Source: a virus
DNA: 29,174 nucleotides
Reading direction: 5' to 3' (one strand)
IMG/VR virus record: IMGVR_UViG_3300034520_000331
Location: 1 to 29,174 of that record
The stretch's first letter is position 1. Each line of letters begins with the position of its first letter. Position numbers and translations under genes: made by a program. Shown one piece after another: positions 13,061-21,704 of this stretch. The notes beneath the pieces are model-generated. The model saw nothing but the letters and a program-made list of their open reading frames with translations. It searched no databases and was not told where the DNA came from.

Positions 13061-15470
13061 TTTCTCGTCTAAAGCCTTTTTGTATTCCATAGGTTTTATC
13101 AAATCTTACAGAACTTACCCTTTTCCATCCAGGGGTATTTTGAATAATCATATTAATCTCTTTTGCATCATATCTTGTCATGGTTGATATATCCTTTTGA
13201 AAAAGTTCCTCCCAAACCATTTGTGCACACACCTTGTTTAATTTCGTAGTGTGTTGGGGTTTATTATCTGCTTGTCCCATATGCAAATAGGCTCTTCTAG
13301 TTCCTATATCAAGTTCATACCAATTTAAAGGTACTGGTGTTTCTAAATAATTTCTTATACTTTCAGCAATTGGATTTTCTTGAGTATGAGCTGCTTGAAG
13401 CTCATGTGCCATCTTCTCCATATCTTTATTTAAAGTTAAAGCTTCACCTTTTTCATATAAAAATTTTGCTTCTGCCCAAATTTGATCTACTTCATCCTCA
13501 GTTAAGTCCTTCCATAAATTCTTTGTTCCACGTCCATCTACTGTAATGGGTAAAAACCTTCTGTTTCCTGTTGGGTCATTTAAAAAGTCATAATCATTGG
13601 TAGTTCCAAAGAAAACACATTGCCTTTTAAAGGTTTCATTATGTCTGCCATAAGCAACACGAAAGGTATCTTCTGCTTTGGAAATAAAATGTTTTACAGC
13701 TTCCACATCCACTTTTTTTGTAGCTGTAAGCTCTGCCATTTCTACAATCCATGCACCTTGAAGTTGTTCATAGGCTTCTTTACCTTTGACAGTTAACAAG
13801 GAGTCCGAGTGCCACTTTTTACCTAATCGCTTAATCACATAACTTTTCCCCACCCCCTGTGGACCTACCAAAACAACACAATAATCAAACTTTGTACCAG
13901 GGCGATAAATTCTTGTTACTGCTGCTACTAAAATGATTTTGGTAAATGCTCTTACACATGGATTATCATCAGCACCAAGGTATTCAATCATAATTGCTTC
14001 AATTCTCTTTTTCCCATCCCAAACCAAACTATCTAAATATTCTTTAATGGGATGAAACGCATTTTTCACTGCTACTTCACTCCATGCGTCTGCAATAATG
14101 CCAGCACCCTTAATACCGTATATGGAATATAAATAATTTCTAAGACTGGCATCATCAGCATCTGTCCAATATTCTCCTCTATCCACACTTCTCCAAGGAA
14201 CATCATCTTTTATAATTACACGATGTACAAAATCATTCATGGCAATTTTATTCTTTAATGATGGGTCATTTTCAAGAATTAAAATGACATTAGGTGCACT
14301 GGAGACTATATTCCCTTTTTGATCTCTTGTTAGTTCAGTAAGCCACTCCATATCTTCTTCTTTGAAATCTTCTTTTGTAAGACTTAACTGCTCCTTACCT
14401 AAAGTGATCTTTACTTCTTTATCTTTTAGTGCTTCCTCTACCATTGCTTTATAGGATGGTAAACGGTTTATAGGAGTTCCTTCTTTTACTGTTTCATCTA
14501 ATTCACCAAATTTATGAATACGAACTAAGTCAAAAGCATTACAAAGCTTTCCACTAATAGGGTCTGTAGAATGGTGAGAATATGCAAAATCCCCATTTTC
14601 ATATATCACAAGTCCTCCTGCTGTAGAACCTGCCACATAAGTATAACGGTTTGGGTCTTCACAAGGTGTATAGATGTCACTTAAGTATTTTTCAATAACT
14701 TCTGTAACAGAATAAGTCCTACAAAAAGCACCTACTACTCCATCTTTCTCTTTTGGATTTCCTTGTTTATCTGCAAGCTTTCTTCTCTCCTTTTTAGTTC
14801 TTGTGCTTTCTGGCCAATAAGATGAATCCTTCCAATCTGGATACCTTGAAAGTATAGTATCTGGGTCAACCCAAGGCTCATCCAACAGTTTAAAAACAAA
14901 TTCTCCATCTGATGATGTAGATGGCCAATACATAAGCCTGTGAACTTCATAAGTCGTATCATCAAAGAAATCAATACCAAGATCTGCTGCAATTCTTCTT
15001 GCAATAGGTATATATTCATCAGGAGTAACAGGTCTTGATAAAGGAATAACAAGTCTTAATCTAGGTTTATTGGGATGATGTTTGTGGGTTGAATACATAA
15101 CGCACCCATATCCAAAGATAGTCTCTACAGCTGCCCATAAATCACCTTTTACAAAGTCTGCATCAAGGGTTACAACTTGTCTCCAAACTACGCTGTCATG
15201 TTTTCTTCTGCCACCCTTTAAAGTCCCGCCTACAAAACCACCTACATCTTTAATTTCATCCTGTTTTGATTTTGAAAGTTTCTTATATTCCTCATAGGTT
15301 TCATGGGTTCTAACAGTTCTGCTTAGCCTTTGAACCATCTGGGACCATAGCATTTCTTTGTTTTTCCAGTTTATTTCTTTTCGATTCCTTCCGGTGGCTA
15401 TGGTGAGCATACCATCATGCTTTAATGAAATGTAAGCATCTTCAGCTTTATTCTTTATCTCCATTGCCAT
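13047..15470 (-). CDS. VapE-like phage primase-helicase (virulence-associated E family)
   Basis: An 807-residue replication protein, start ATG 15470 behind GGAGGTGGAAG; the frame is open eleven codons further but with no ribosome binding site. The N-terminal half looks like an archaeo-eukaryotic primase: LDADF (102-106) with the metal-binding Asp pair, STHKHHPNKPRLRLVIPL (127-144), and VHRLMYWPS with His 177. The C-terminal half is the VirE/D5-like helicase ATPase: Walker A GPQGVGKS (536-543) and Walker B AWIVEMAEL (573-581). This combines primer synthesis and unwinding at the phage origin. It overlaps the DUF4406 gene by 23 bases. Five GGTATACA sites follow its 3' end. Confidence 0.95.
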   Translation of the reverse strand: MAMEIKNKAEDAYISLKHDGMLTIATGRNRKEINWKNKEMLWSQMVQRLSRTVRTHETYEEYKKLSKSKQDEIKDVGGFVGGTLKGGRRKHDSVVWRQVVTLDADFVKGDLWAAVETIFGYGCVMYSTHKHHPNKPRLRLVIPLSRPVTPDEYIPIARRIAADLGIDFFDDTTYEVHRLMYWPSTSSDGEFVFKLLDEPWVDPDTILSRYPDWKDSSYWPESTRTKKERRKLADKQGNPKEKDGVVGAFCRTYSVTEVIEKYLSDIYTPCEDPNRYTYVAGSTAGGLVIYENGDFAYSHHSTDPISGKLCNAFDLVRIHKFGELDETVKEGTPINRLPSYKAMVEEALKDKEVKITLGKEQLSLTKEDFKEEDMEWLTELTRDQKGNIVSSAPNVILILENDPSLKNKIAMNDFVHRVIIKDDVPWRSVDRGEYWTDADDASLRNYLYSIYGIKGAGIIADAWSEVAVKNAFHPIKEYLDSLVWDGKKRIEAIMIEYLGADDNPCVRAFTKIILVAAVTRIYRPGTKFDYCVVLVGPQGVGKSYVIKRLGKKWHSDSLLTVKGKEAYEQLQGAWIVEMAELTATKKVDVEAVKHFISKAEDTFRVAYGRHNETFKRQCVFFGTTNDYDFLNDPTGNRRFLPITVDGRGTKNLWKDLTEDEVDQIWAEAKFLYEKGEALTLNKDMEKMAHELQAAHTQENPIAESIRNYLETPVPLNWYELDIGTRRAYLHMGQADNKPQHTTKLNKVCAQMVWEELFQKDISTMTRYDAKEINMIIQNTPGWKRVSSVRFDKTYGIQKGFRRENVYL

Positions 15471-15807
15471 CTTCCACCTCCAAAAGGATACACCTATCAT
15501 CAAACCTTTTTACTTTTAGTCCTAATGTTTTAGCTGCAGCTATTTCAGCAGCCATGCCTTCTGAGACTCTAGTGCCAAAACTCCACAGTTCATCGCATTT
15601 TCTTAAAAGCTCTATCCCCATTTCCATTCCTGCTGCTCTTTCACCAGGGTCTTCATCATCTAAGAATTGTGTAAAAATAATATGGGGAGCCAAGGGAATG
15701 CATCCCTTAGCATATACAAACCTTGCATACCCTATAGCTTTACTGATATTTCTTTTAATATCTCCCCTAAGTGGAGAACACACATAGATAAATGGCTTTT
15801 TTATCAT
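15448..15807 (-). CDS. DUF4406 / nucleoside 2-deoxyribosyltransferase-like protein
   Basis: About 119 residues. ATG 15807 is the likelier start; a GTG three codons upstream sits too close to GGAG. IYVCSPLRGDIKRNISKAIGYAR is the nucleotide-binding opening of DUF4406 and resembles deoxyribosyltransferases (YLAGPL...). GERAAGMEMGIELLRKCDELWSFG and SEGMAAEIAAAKTLG supply the acidic residues expected at the active site. A role in nucleotide metabolism is plausible but unproven. It is a common small gene next to vapE in Firmicute phages. Confidence 0.85.
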   Translation of the reverse strand: MIKKPFIYVCSPLRGDIKRNISKAIGYARFVYAKGCIPLAPHIIFTQFLDDEDPGERAAGMEMGIELLRKCDELWSFGTRVSEGMAAEIAAAKTLGLKVKRFDDRCILLEVEDGNGDKE

Positions 15808-15822
15808 AACCTTCACATCTCC

Positions 15823-16638
15823 TTATGCCGATTTAGTTCTTTCAATCATTGGTAGGAGGTTTCTTCTGTTTTTTAATAAATCATATAGGAATAATCTACC
15901 CTTTTGAGTCCAATAGGTGTGCATTACACTTCTCTCTGCATCAATGGCATGGGTCTTTGACTGAGTATATCCCATATTGGCATATTTTTGATATAAAAGC
16001 CAAGTATCCCCCATTTTGTACTGTACTCCTAAATCGTGAAGCAGTTTATTCATAGCTCTACCTGACATTCCATAATCCTTAGCAATTTTACTGATAGGAA
16101 CTAAGGATTCATTTTGAAGTATTAAATCATAATAGGTTGCTTTTGGTTTTAGCTCACCAATAATCTGCTTATTCTTGGCATTTTCAAGTTCTAATGCCCT
16201 TGCTCTTTCTTTTGCTTCTTTGTATTCAGTAAACAGTTTTATTCCGTAGTCTGGATTTTTAAGCATTTCATCTAAAAGCTTATCTGTAGCATACATTCCA
16301 TGTTTTCTGATATCTTTTAATATTTCTTTTACTTTCTTTTTAAATTTCTTAGCCATTGGTTTACGTGATTGCATTAAAACCTCATATAGTCCATCTTCAG
16401 TTAAAAACCACATTTCTGAACCACTCGGATTATTAATCGTAGTCCTTATTTTTATTTTCTCGTCTTCATCAACTGTTCTAAGCATAGCTGATACATCATA
16501 GTAGCCTTCTTTTGTAGTGTTATATTCAATCCACTGAGCTACATCTTTTGCCACAAACAATGGTTCATCTGGTGTTCCATAAATTTTAAAACTCTTACCA
16601 AACACTTCTCTTTCATCAATGACTTGTAAATTATTCAT
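15823..16638 (-). CDS. Phage antirepressor (BRO-N / KilAC domains)
   Basis: A 271-residue protein. Residues 5-110 are a BRO-N/Bro domain (EVFGKSFKIYGTPDEPLFVAKDVAQWIEY, WFLTEDGLYEVLMQSRKPMAKKFKKKVKEILKDIRKHG). A coiled coil follows at about 140-165 (YKEAKERARALELENAKNKQ). The C-terminal KilAC-type DNA-binding domain shows LVPISKIAKDYGMSGRAMNKLLHDLGVQYK and THAIDAERSVMHTYWTQKGRLFLYDLL. Such proteins counteract the cI-like repressor or control the early genes. ATG 16638 is preceded by AGGAGGAAATAGAAC, inside the end of the upstream Zn-ribbon gene. Confidence 0.93.
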   Translation of the reverse strand: MNNLQVIDEREVFGKSFKIYGTPDEPLFVAKDVAQWIEYNTTKEGYYDVSAMLRTVDEDEKIKIRTTINNPSGSEMWFLTEDGLYEVLMQSRKPMAKKFKKKVKEILKDIRKHGMYATDKLLDEMLKNPDYGIKLFTEYKEAKERARALELENAKNKQIIGELKPKATYYDLILQNESLVPISKIAKDYGMSGRAMNKLLHDLGVQYKMGDTWLLYQKYANMGYTQSKTHAIDAERSVMHTYWTQKGRLFLYDLLKNRRNLLPMIERTKSA

Positions 16639-16801
16639 GTTCTATTTCCTCCTGTTCTATGATATTTCCACATTCACATTCGTAAAAATAATCAACTATT
16701 TGTCCATGCTCTAGGTGCATATTAATTCTTGCATCTTCCCCACAAGCAGGGCATTTAGTAGTTTTAGCAATAGATTCATAAAAATCATCTTCCCATTTCA
16801 T
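16631..16801 (-). CDS. Small zinc-ribbon protein (56 residues)
   Basis: Begins MKWEDDFYESIAKTT and ends EEIEHE at TAA 16633-16631, overlapping the antirepressor start by 8 bases. CPAC (18-21) and CECG (42-45) form a classic four-cysteine zinc ribbon, and the rest is acidic. AAGGAG lies upstream of ATG 16801. The tight packing between polymerase and antirepressor genes, good ribosome binding site and paired CxxC motifs make it a real gene despite its size. Function unknown; DNA or protein binding is likely. Confidence 0.8.
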   Translation of the reverse strand: MKWEDDFYESIAKTTKCPACGEDARINMHLEHGQIVDYFYECECGNIIEQEEIEHE

Positions 16802-16818
16802 AGAATTACCGCTCCTTC

Positions 16819-18766
16819 CTAATCCTTTTTATAATAATCTGTTTCAAAACTATCAGCATTCAGCGGCAGACCTTTTGCCCAGCTAATAGGTCTTCCCATG
16901 ATTTCTTCTACTTCTTCCTTTGAACCCATGTCCTTTTTAACCTCAAGAATTACTTCATCATGGACATGAAATTTTATGTTATATCCTGCTTCATCAAGCC
17001 TTAACATTGCTACAGCTAGACAATCTCTTGCAATAGCTTGTATAATATTTTCTACAAGCTTACCCCCATAGGTAGGAATTCTACCCCACTGCTTTCCTTG
17101 TTCATTTCCTTCATAGGTAAGCTGCTCTTTTCCAAAACGCTCATCTACACCGATTTTAGGTCTTACATAGGAAAGAGAACGTCCTGAAGGCAGGGTAATA
17201 AATAAAATTCCTTTTTTATAATGAAATGTTAGTCCATACTGCATCTTTATTACTGCTTTTTCCTTCACTGCTTTTATTGCAGTAGCTTCAACATCCCACC
17301 AAAGCTTCACAGTATTTGGATTTGCATTTCGCCATGCTGTTACAAGTTCAGGTAATTCATCTTCCTTAAGTCCCATTTCAAATGCACCCATTTGCATTAA
17401 GGCTCCTTTAGATCCGCCATATCCAAGGGCAAGTTCTGCTATTTTTCCTTTCTGTCTTAATGGACTCCCCTTATCAATAGTTTCAATTGGTACTTTAAAC
17501 ATCTGTGCAGCTGATGCTTCATAAATCTTTCCATGAGAATTGAATACATCCATTCTCCACTTTTCCCCAGCAAGCCATGCTATAACTCTAGCTTCAATGG
17601 CACTAAAATCTGCTACGATAAATCTTGCATTTTCAGATGGTATGAAAGCTGTTCGTATAAGTTGTGATAATACATCAGCTGCATTATCAAAAAGAACATC
17701 TAATGCTTCAAAATTTCCTGATTTTAAAAGTTCTCTTGCTAAGTATAAATCTTTCATTTTATTCCTTGGCAGGTTGTGAATTTGAACAAGTCTGCCGGGC
17801 CCACCTCCCGGTTCTATTCGCACCATAAAACTGCAGCAGTCCACGAATTCTATTATCACTACATATAGAACGCATCATAGCTTCATACTTTTTCACAGAA
17901 GTTTTTGACATAGCTTGTCTTAGTTCTAATAGCTTTTTTACTTCTAAGTTGCCTACTTCACGTATAAGACTTTCAACCTTCTTTTTAGAAAGACTATCCA
18001 CTTCTATCCCTTTTTCTTTAAGCCAACTTTTTATTTGAGAAGGGCTATTAGGATTTTCAAGTCCTGTTAAATCCACAGCTTCATTGTAAAGTTTTCCTTG
18101 AAATTCTGTATCTGCTTTGATTGCATTTTTAACAAGTGCTGTATCAACTAAAACTCCCCCATCATTTATTCTTTGATCTAACTCCCAAAGTTTTTGCTCC
18201 ATCTTTGGGATAGAAAAGGCTTCTAGTTTCTTTCTTATGAGCCTTTCCACCTCAACATCCTGTTTGCAGTATTTTTTAAATATCTGCCACTTTTTTATGT
18301 CATGCTTTGGTAAATTTCTATTCCTTCCACCGTTTGCTTTTGTAGGTTTACAGGGCATAGAGAAATATCTGATTAAAGCTTTACCTTCCTTCATTTTTTG
18401 CTCCGGTAGCTTTAAACACTTAGCTACTCCATCTAAACTTCCCGGAAGCCCTAATGTTAAGGCATGAACCTGTGAACATCTCCACTCCTTAGGTGGCATT
18501 GGTTTTTTAAGATATTTTGCTAAACAAGTTCTTTCAAAATTTGCATTATAGGCTGTTTTTATAACGGTTGAATCTGTTAATGCATTAATAACATTTTCAG
18601 GAATTTTCTCCCCTTGAGCTAAATCAATAATTTGTACTTCTTCATCATTAAAGGCATATGCAAAAAGTAATATTTCAAAATCCTCTGAGTCACAGTAGGC
18701 ATAAACGCCACATTTGGTTAAGTCTTTACTACTGTAGGTTTCAAGATCTATACTTAAAATTGTCAT
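16819..18766 (-). pseudogene. Family A DNA polymerase of the phage, split by a one-base frameshift
   Basis: The first frame (18766-17759, 335 aa) carries a 3'-5' exonuclease domain: SIDLETYS, AYNANFE, and the later KQDVEVE. It leads up to LLQFYGANRTGRWA, then shifts to RQTCSNSQPAKE and stops. The second frame (open 17859-16819) carries GRLVQIHNLPRNK and the polymerase motifs: A (VADFSAIEARVIAWL), B (RQKGKIAELALGYGGSKGA), C (FHVHDEVILE). Deleting one base in the GGG run at 17797-17799 joins GRWA to GRLVQ and gives one 648-residue protein, the normal length for these phage polymerases. All catalytic motifs survive, so the lesion is recent, or a sequencing error. The ATG at 17859 has no ribosome binding site I trust. 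Confidence 0.9.
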
Positions 18767-18833
18767 TTTCTCTTATCACCCACTTTAAATTCTTCTTTGG
18801 AAAGAAGGAGAGAAGTTCATCTCTCCCCAGTAT

Positions 18834-19373
18834 TTAACCTAAAATATCGTCATCCTCATCATCTGCAAAATCATCCTCTGCACTACTTCTTCCTCCAAGT
18901 GGTTCTCCATCAGCTGTCTTCATAATATTTTGAAGTCCTGCTGCAATTCCCTTATTTCCATTTACATTAAACCCATAGAAGGTTAAGCTAACTCGTCCAT
19001 AGCATCCACTATAAAATTCACTTTGATCTATAATAGGATTTAAATCTGCATCCACAATGCCTGGTTTTATTTTGCTGTTGGCATTAATAAAATAGCTGTG
19101 TGCATAGGCTTCATCATCTTCCCTGTCCACATCTCCATCACGAAGGGGTGTTTTAAGATTTGCAGGAACCTTCCCTCCAAACTTGTCCTTATTTTCTTCG
19201 ATTGCCTTTTGAATAGCATCCTTTACTTTCTTGATTGCTTTTTTATCCGACTTTGGAATGATAATGCTAACAGAATACTTTAAATCACTGCCATTTACGC
19301 TAACTGGCTGATGTACATTTGCATAACTAAATCTAACTGGATTTTCCTTTGTTCCAAGTGTAATTTTTACCAT
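18834..19373 (-). CDS. DUF2815 phage single-stranded DNA-binding-like protein
   Basis: A 179-residue protein. MVKITLGTKENPVRFSYANVHQP, YSVSIIIPKSDKKAIKKVKDAIQKAI and SGCYGRVSLTFYGFNVNGNKGIAAGLQNI are the hallmarks of DUF2815, an OB-fold family related to T7 gp2.5-type single-strand binding proteins. The C-terminus is strongly acidic (AEDDFADDEDDDILG), as in SSB tails that recruit partners. It lies between the DUF2800 nuclease and the polymerase, the usual replication order. AGGAGGAAAAAATATT precedes ATG 19373. Confidence 0.93.
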   Translation of the reverse strand: MVKITLGTKENPVRFSYANVHQPVSVNGSDLKYSVSIIIPKSDKKAIKKVKDAIQKAIEENKDKFGGKVPANLKTPLRDGDVDREDDEAYAHSYFINANSKIKPGIVDADLNPIIDQSEFYSGCYGRVSLTFYGFNVNGNKGIAAGLQNIMKTADGEPLGGRSSAEDDFADDEDDDILG

Positions 19374-19391
19374 AATATTTTTTCCTCCTCA

Positions 19392-20543
19392 TTAATTAAA
19401 ATCTGCTTCTGGTGAAGCTTTGATTGCTTGTCTATCATCATCCTCAGGCACTAATTTTACTTTACCTTGGGATTTTGTTATAAGTGAGCCTAAAAGCTCA
19501 TTAAATGTTTTTTTACCTAGTGCTTTCTCAAGATTTGTAATGGTGTTAACTGATTTTTTATAAATTGCATCACTGTCATATCCTGCATCTAAAAGTGTTT
19601 TTGCTACTGCTTCTTCATCTATAAACTTGCGAGTACCTCTTCCCTTAACAAGCTTCATACAAGGCCACTGTTTGTTTTCTTCCATGGCTTGTTTTAAAGC
19701 ATAATCCTTAACATCTTTCGCCCACTTAATGAGTTCATCGATATTTATTAGTACTTCTACTACTTCTTCATCTGTAAGAAGTGGTGCCTCTTTAAAATCC
19801 ATGTAAGCTAGTTTCATATTTTCTTCTGCTCTAGCTCTGCAAGTTGCTTTTACTTTGCAAAACCTGCAATGAGTACCTGCGATAAACTCTCCATCACCTC
19901 TAAATGCAAGTTCTGCTTTTGGTTTAACAACTTCCTCTCCCCATTTCAGTAAATCTTCTACAGACATTTTAAAGGTAGAGATGCTATCAAGCCTTGGCTG
20001 ACAAATGGTCATATAGATTTTTTCAAGATCATAAAGGAAACCAAATTGATTAATAGCACCCAAAGCATATAGCTTCATCTGTGTGTTTTCATAGGCACTG
20101 ACAGCAATTCCTTTTCCATGCTTATAATCAATTATTTCTAATACTTTGTCCCCAATAATTGTGGTATCTGAAGTTCCAAATCCATCAGGCACCCAAGGAC
20201 TATAATCAAGTCTTTGTTCTAACATAATTACTGCATCCTTTGTTGTTGCTTTTGCTTCATTAAACCTTTCAATGCAAAATTCCTTGTATATCTCTGTAGC
20301 CTTGTCCATCTCTTCTGTATATAAGGGGTCTGACCTTATTTGCTGCAATTTCTTTAAATATTTTTGTTTTGATATTTTTCCTATCTCCACTGTTAGCTTG
20401 AGTTCAGCAAGGCTGTGTGCTAAGGTGCCTTCATTTGCATAAACAGATGATTCTTCTTCTATAGATTCTTCAAGTCTTGGTGCTTTGGTGCAAATCATCC
20501 ATCTATGAGCACTCGATGCAGAAAGCAGTGCATGATTTTTCAT
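19392..20543 (-). CDS. DUF2800 PD-(D/E)xK nuclease (Cas4/AddB-like, probable Fe-S cluster)
   Basis: A 383-residue protein. The RecB/Cas4-type active site is readable as GFGTSDTTIIGDKVLEIIDYKHGKG (121-145; Asp 126, Asp 139 and Lys 141) and YENTQMKLYALGA (Gln 155). HRWMICTKAPRLEES gives Cys 18 and CRFCKVKATC gives Cys 226, 229 and 235, the one-plus-three cysteine arrangement that holds a 4Fe-4S cluster in Cas4 and AddB. It is likely an exonuclease in phage recombination or replication. Its ATG shares one base with the upstream stop (TAATG), so the two genes are coupled. Confidence 0.9.
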   Translation of the reverse strand: MKNHALLSASSAHRWMICTKAPRLEESIEEESSVYANEGTLAHSLAELKLTVEIGKISKQKYLKKLQQIRSDPLYTEEMDKATEIYKEFCIERFNEAKATTKDAVIMLEQRLDYSPWVPDGFGTSDTTIIGDKVLEIIDYKHGKGIAVSAYENTQMKLYALGAINQFGFLYDLEKIYMTICQPRLDSISTFKMSVEDLLKWGEEVVKPKAELAFRGDGEFIAGTHCRFCKVKATCRARAEENMKLAYMDFKEAPLLTDEEVVEVLINIDELIKWAKDVKDYALKQAMEENKQWPCMKLVKGRGTRKFIDEEAVAKTLLDAGYDSDAIYKKSVNTITNLEKALGKKTFNELLGSLITKSQGKVKLVPEDDDRQAIKASPEADFN

Positions 20544-20905
20544 TACAGCACCTCTGCTTTCTCAAGGAGCTCTAGATATTTACATGAAGGAATATCACTT
20601 AGCTTTTTAGCACCGAATTCTGTTATGAGTGCTTTCACCTGTGCTTGTTTACCATCTTGGGATAATGCCGCAAGCTTTGCTCTAACTTCTTCTAATGTAA
20701 TTTCCTTTATTGCTTGTTTCTTAGTTTTCATTTTACTTTTATCCACTTGTTTAGGCTTGTTTTCTACTTTGGTTTCGGTTTGATCTGCCTTTGTTGATTC
20801 TTCAACAGCATTTTCATCAGATAATTCAGGCAGCATATTTGCTAAACGATTGATAGATTCAACTAGTTCTTGTGCTGATACGTTAACGTCTACTTTGATA
20901 ATCAT
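20543..20905 (-). CDS. Hypothetical early phage protein
   Basis: About 120 residues from ATG 20905 (AAGAGGTGAGAGAG). Residues 1-30 are a short alpha/beta segment (MIIKVDVNVSAQELVESINRLANMLPEL), then a charged low-complexity linker rich in Lys, Thr and Glu (about 35-68). A C-terminal helical domain follows (ITLEEVRAKLAALSQDGKQAQVKALITEFGAKKLSDIPSCKYLELLEKAEVL) that looks like a SAP/rho-N-type DNA-binding fold. This architecture is common in clostridial phages directly before DUF2800, sometimes misnamed an rRNA biogenesis protein. Function unknown. Confidence 0.8.
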   Translation of the reverse strand: MIIKVDVNVSAQELVESINRLANMLPELSDENAVEESTKADQTETKVENKPKQVDKSKMKTKKQAIKEITLEEVRAKLAALSQDGKQAQVKALITEFGAKKLSDIPSCKYLELLEKAEVL

Positions 20906-20935
20906 CTCTCTCACCTCTTTTAAAATTTGTTTTAT

Positions 20936-21181
20936 TTAGTCAACTTGTTGATTTTGTTCAACATTTTCAATAAAAAAATAATCCTCAAACTTCTCATTCG
21001 GATATGCTTTTTTAAATTTAATAATGAACTCTTGTCCTACAGCACTACTTTTCTTTTTAATCCTCCATAACTGTGATCGACTAACATTTAGCTTTTTAGC
21101 CATTTCTACCTCTGTCATATCTCCTTGGAGTTTTAGAAAATTAGATAAATTTAAGCGTATATTACTTGAAATATGTATCAT
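20936..21181 (-). CDS. Cro-like helix-turn-helix protein
   Basis: An 81-residue protein with an XRE-type HTH (MTEVEMAKKLNVSRSQLWRIKKKSSAVGQEFIIKF) and an acidic tail. ATG 21181 follows GGGGGGAGGAAGATAAGCT. It is the first gene of the leftward early operon and faces the rightward repressor gene across a shared operator region, the classic cro position. Confidence 0.85.
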   Translation of the reverse strand: MIHISSNIRLNLSNFLKLQGDMTEVEMAKKLNVSRSQLWRIKKKSSAVGQEFIIKFKKAYPNEKFEDYFFIENVEQNQQVD

Positions 21182-21210
21182 AGCTTATCTTCCTCCCCCC
21201 TTATTCTTAT

Positions 21211-21266
21211 ATGTTGATTTAATGTTACATTACTAAAATATCACAACTGTTCTTTCAAATCAACAT
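21211..21266. promoter_or_regulatory. Operator-like inverted repeat and leftward early promoter
   Basis: ATGTTGATTT (21211-21220) and AAATCAACAT (21257-21266) are perfect 10-base inverted copies separated by 36 bases. The right copy covers the -35 box TTGATT (21263-21258) of a minus-strand promoter whose -10 box is TATTTT (21240-21235, spacer 17, preceded by TGA). The left copy lies just downstream of the transcription start. A second palindrome, AATGTTACATT, follows at 21221-21231. This arrangement suits repressor or Cro binding. Confidence 0.6.
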
Positions 21267-21290
21267 TTTTCTTATCATATATATAAATTG

Positions 21291-21319
21291 TTGCATCACT
21301 GTTACAATTATGATACAAT
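21291..21319 (+). promoter_or_regulatory. Promoter of the repressor/ImmA operon
   Basis: TTGCAT (21291-21296), 17 bases, TACAAT (21314-21319) with TGA just before it, an extended -10. The repressor ATG is 23 bases downstream, behind AAAGGAGGTG. Confidence 0.7.
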
Positions 21320-21341
21320 AATCGTAAAAGGAGGTGCTTAT

Positions 21342-21704
21342 ATGTCTCATAATTTTTCAACTGAAATGACTTTAGGTAAATATATCGCAAAAAAAAGAAA
21401 AGCTAAAAATTTGAGCCAACGTGAATTAGCAAAGGATATTAAAATAAGTCATTCTACTATATCTAGAATTGAAAAAGATGACGGTATCTCCCCAGACAAT
21501 TCTACTTTAAGAGCCTTAGCAAAAAGATTAGATTTAGATTATAATTATTTGCTTGCACTTAATAAGTCCATTGATGATGAACCTGAAATTCGTGTCATCC
21601 AAAGAGCTGCGAAAAAAATGAATGCCGCTCAAAAAAAGAAAATGTTAAATATTCTTAAGGCTTCTTTTGATGATTTATTCGATGAGGATGATGATGTTGA
21701 ATGA
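21342..21704 (+). CDS. cI-like XRE-family repressor
   Basis: A 120-residue protein starting at ATG 21342 with AAAGGAGGTGCTTAT upstream; an in-frame upstream ATG lies inside the promoter. The N-terminal XRE HTH is LGKYIAKKRKAKNLSQRELAKDIKISHSTISRIEKDDG. A linker and an acidic C-terminal tail (AAQKKKMLNILKASFDDLFDEDDDVE) follow. It lacks the LexA-like self-cleaving domain, so inactivation is probably by the adjacent ImmA/IrrE peptidase, as known for ICEBs1 ImmR/ImmA. Its stop overlaps the ImmA start (ATGA). Confidence 0.92.
   Translation: MSHNFSTEMTLGKYIAKKRKAKNLSQRELAKDIKISHSTISRIEKDDGISPDNSTLRALAKRLDLDYNYLLALNKSIDDEPEIRVIQRAAKKMNAAQKKKMLNILKASFDDLFDEDDDVE

Noticed and set aside
14735-15052. 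A 105-codon open frame within vapE
   Set aside because: It is leucine-rich out-of-frame translation of the primase domain coding sequence with no start signal.
17759-17859. Programmed frameshift or separately translated polymerase domain
   Set aside because: No known slippery heptamer or stimulatory structure is visible, and the start codon of the second frame has no convincing ribosome binding site; a plain one-base insertion explains everything.
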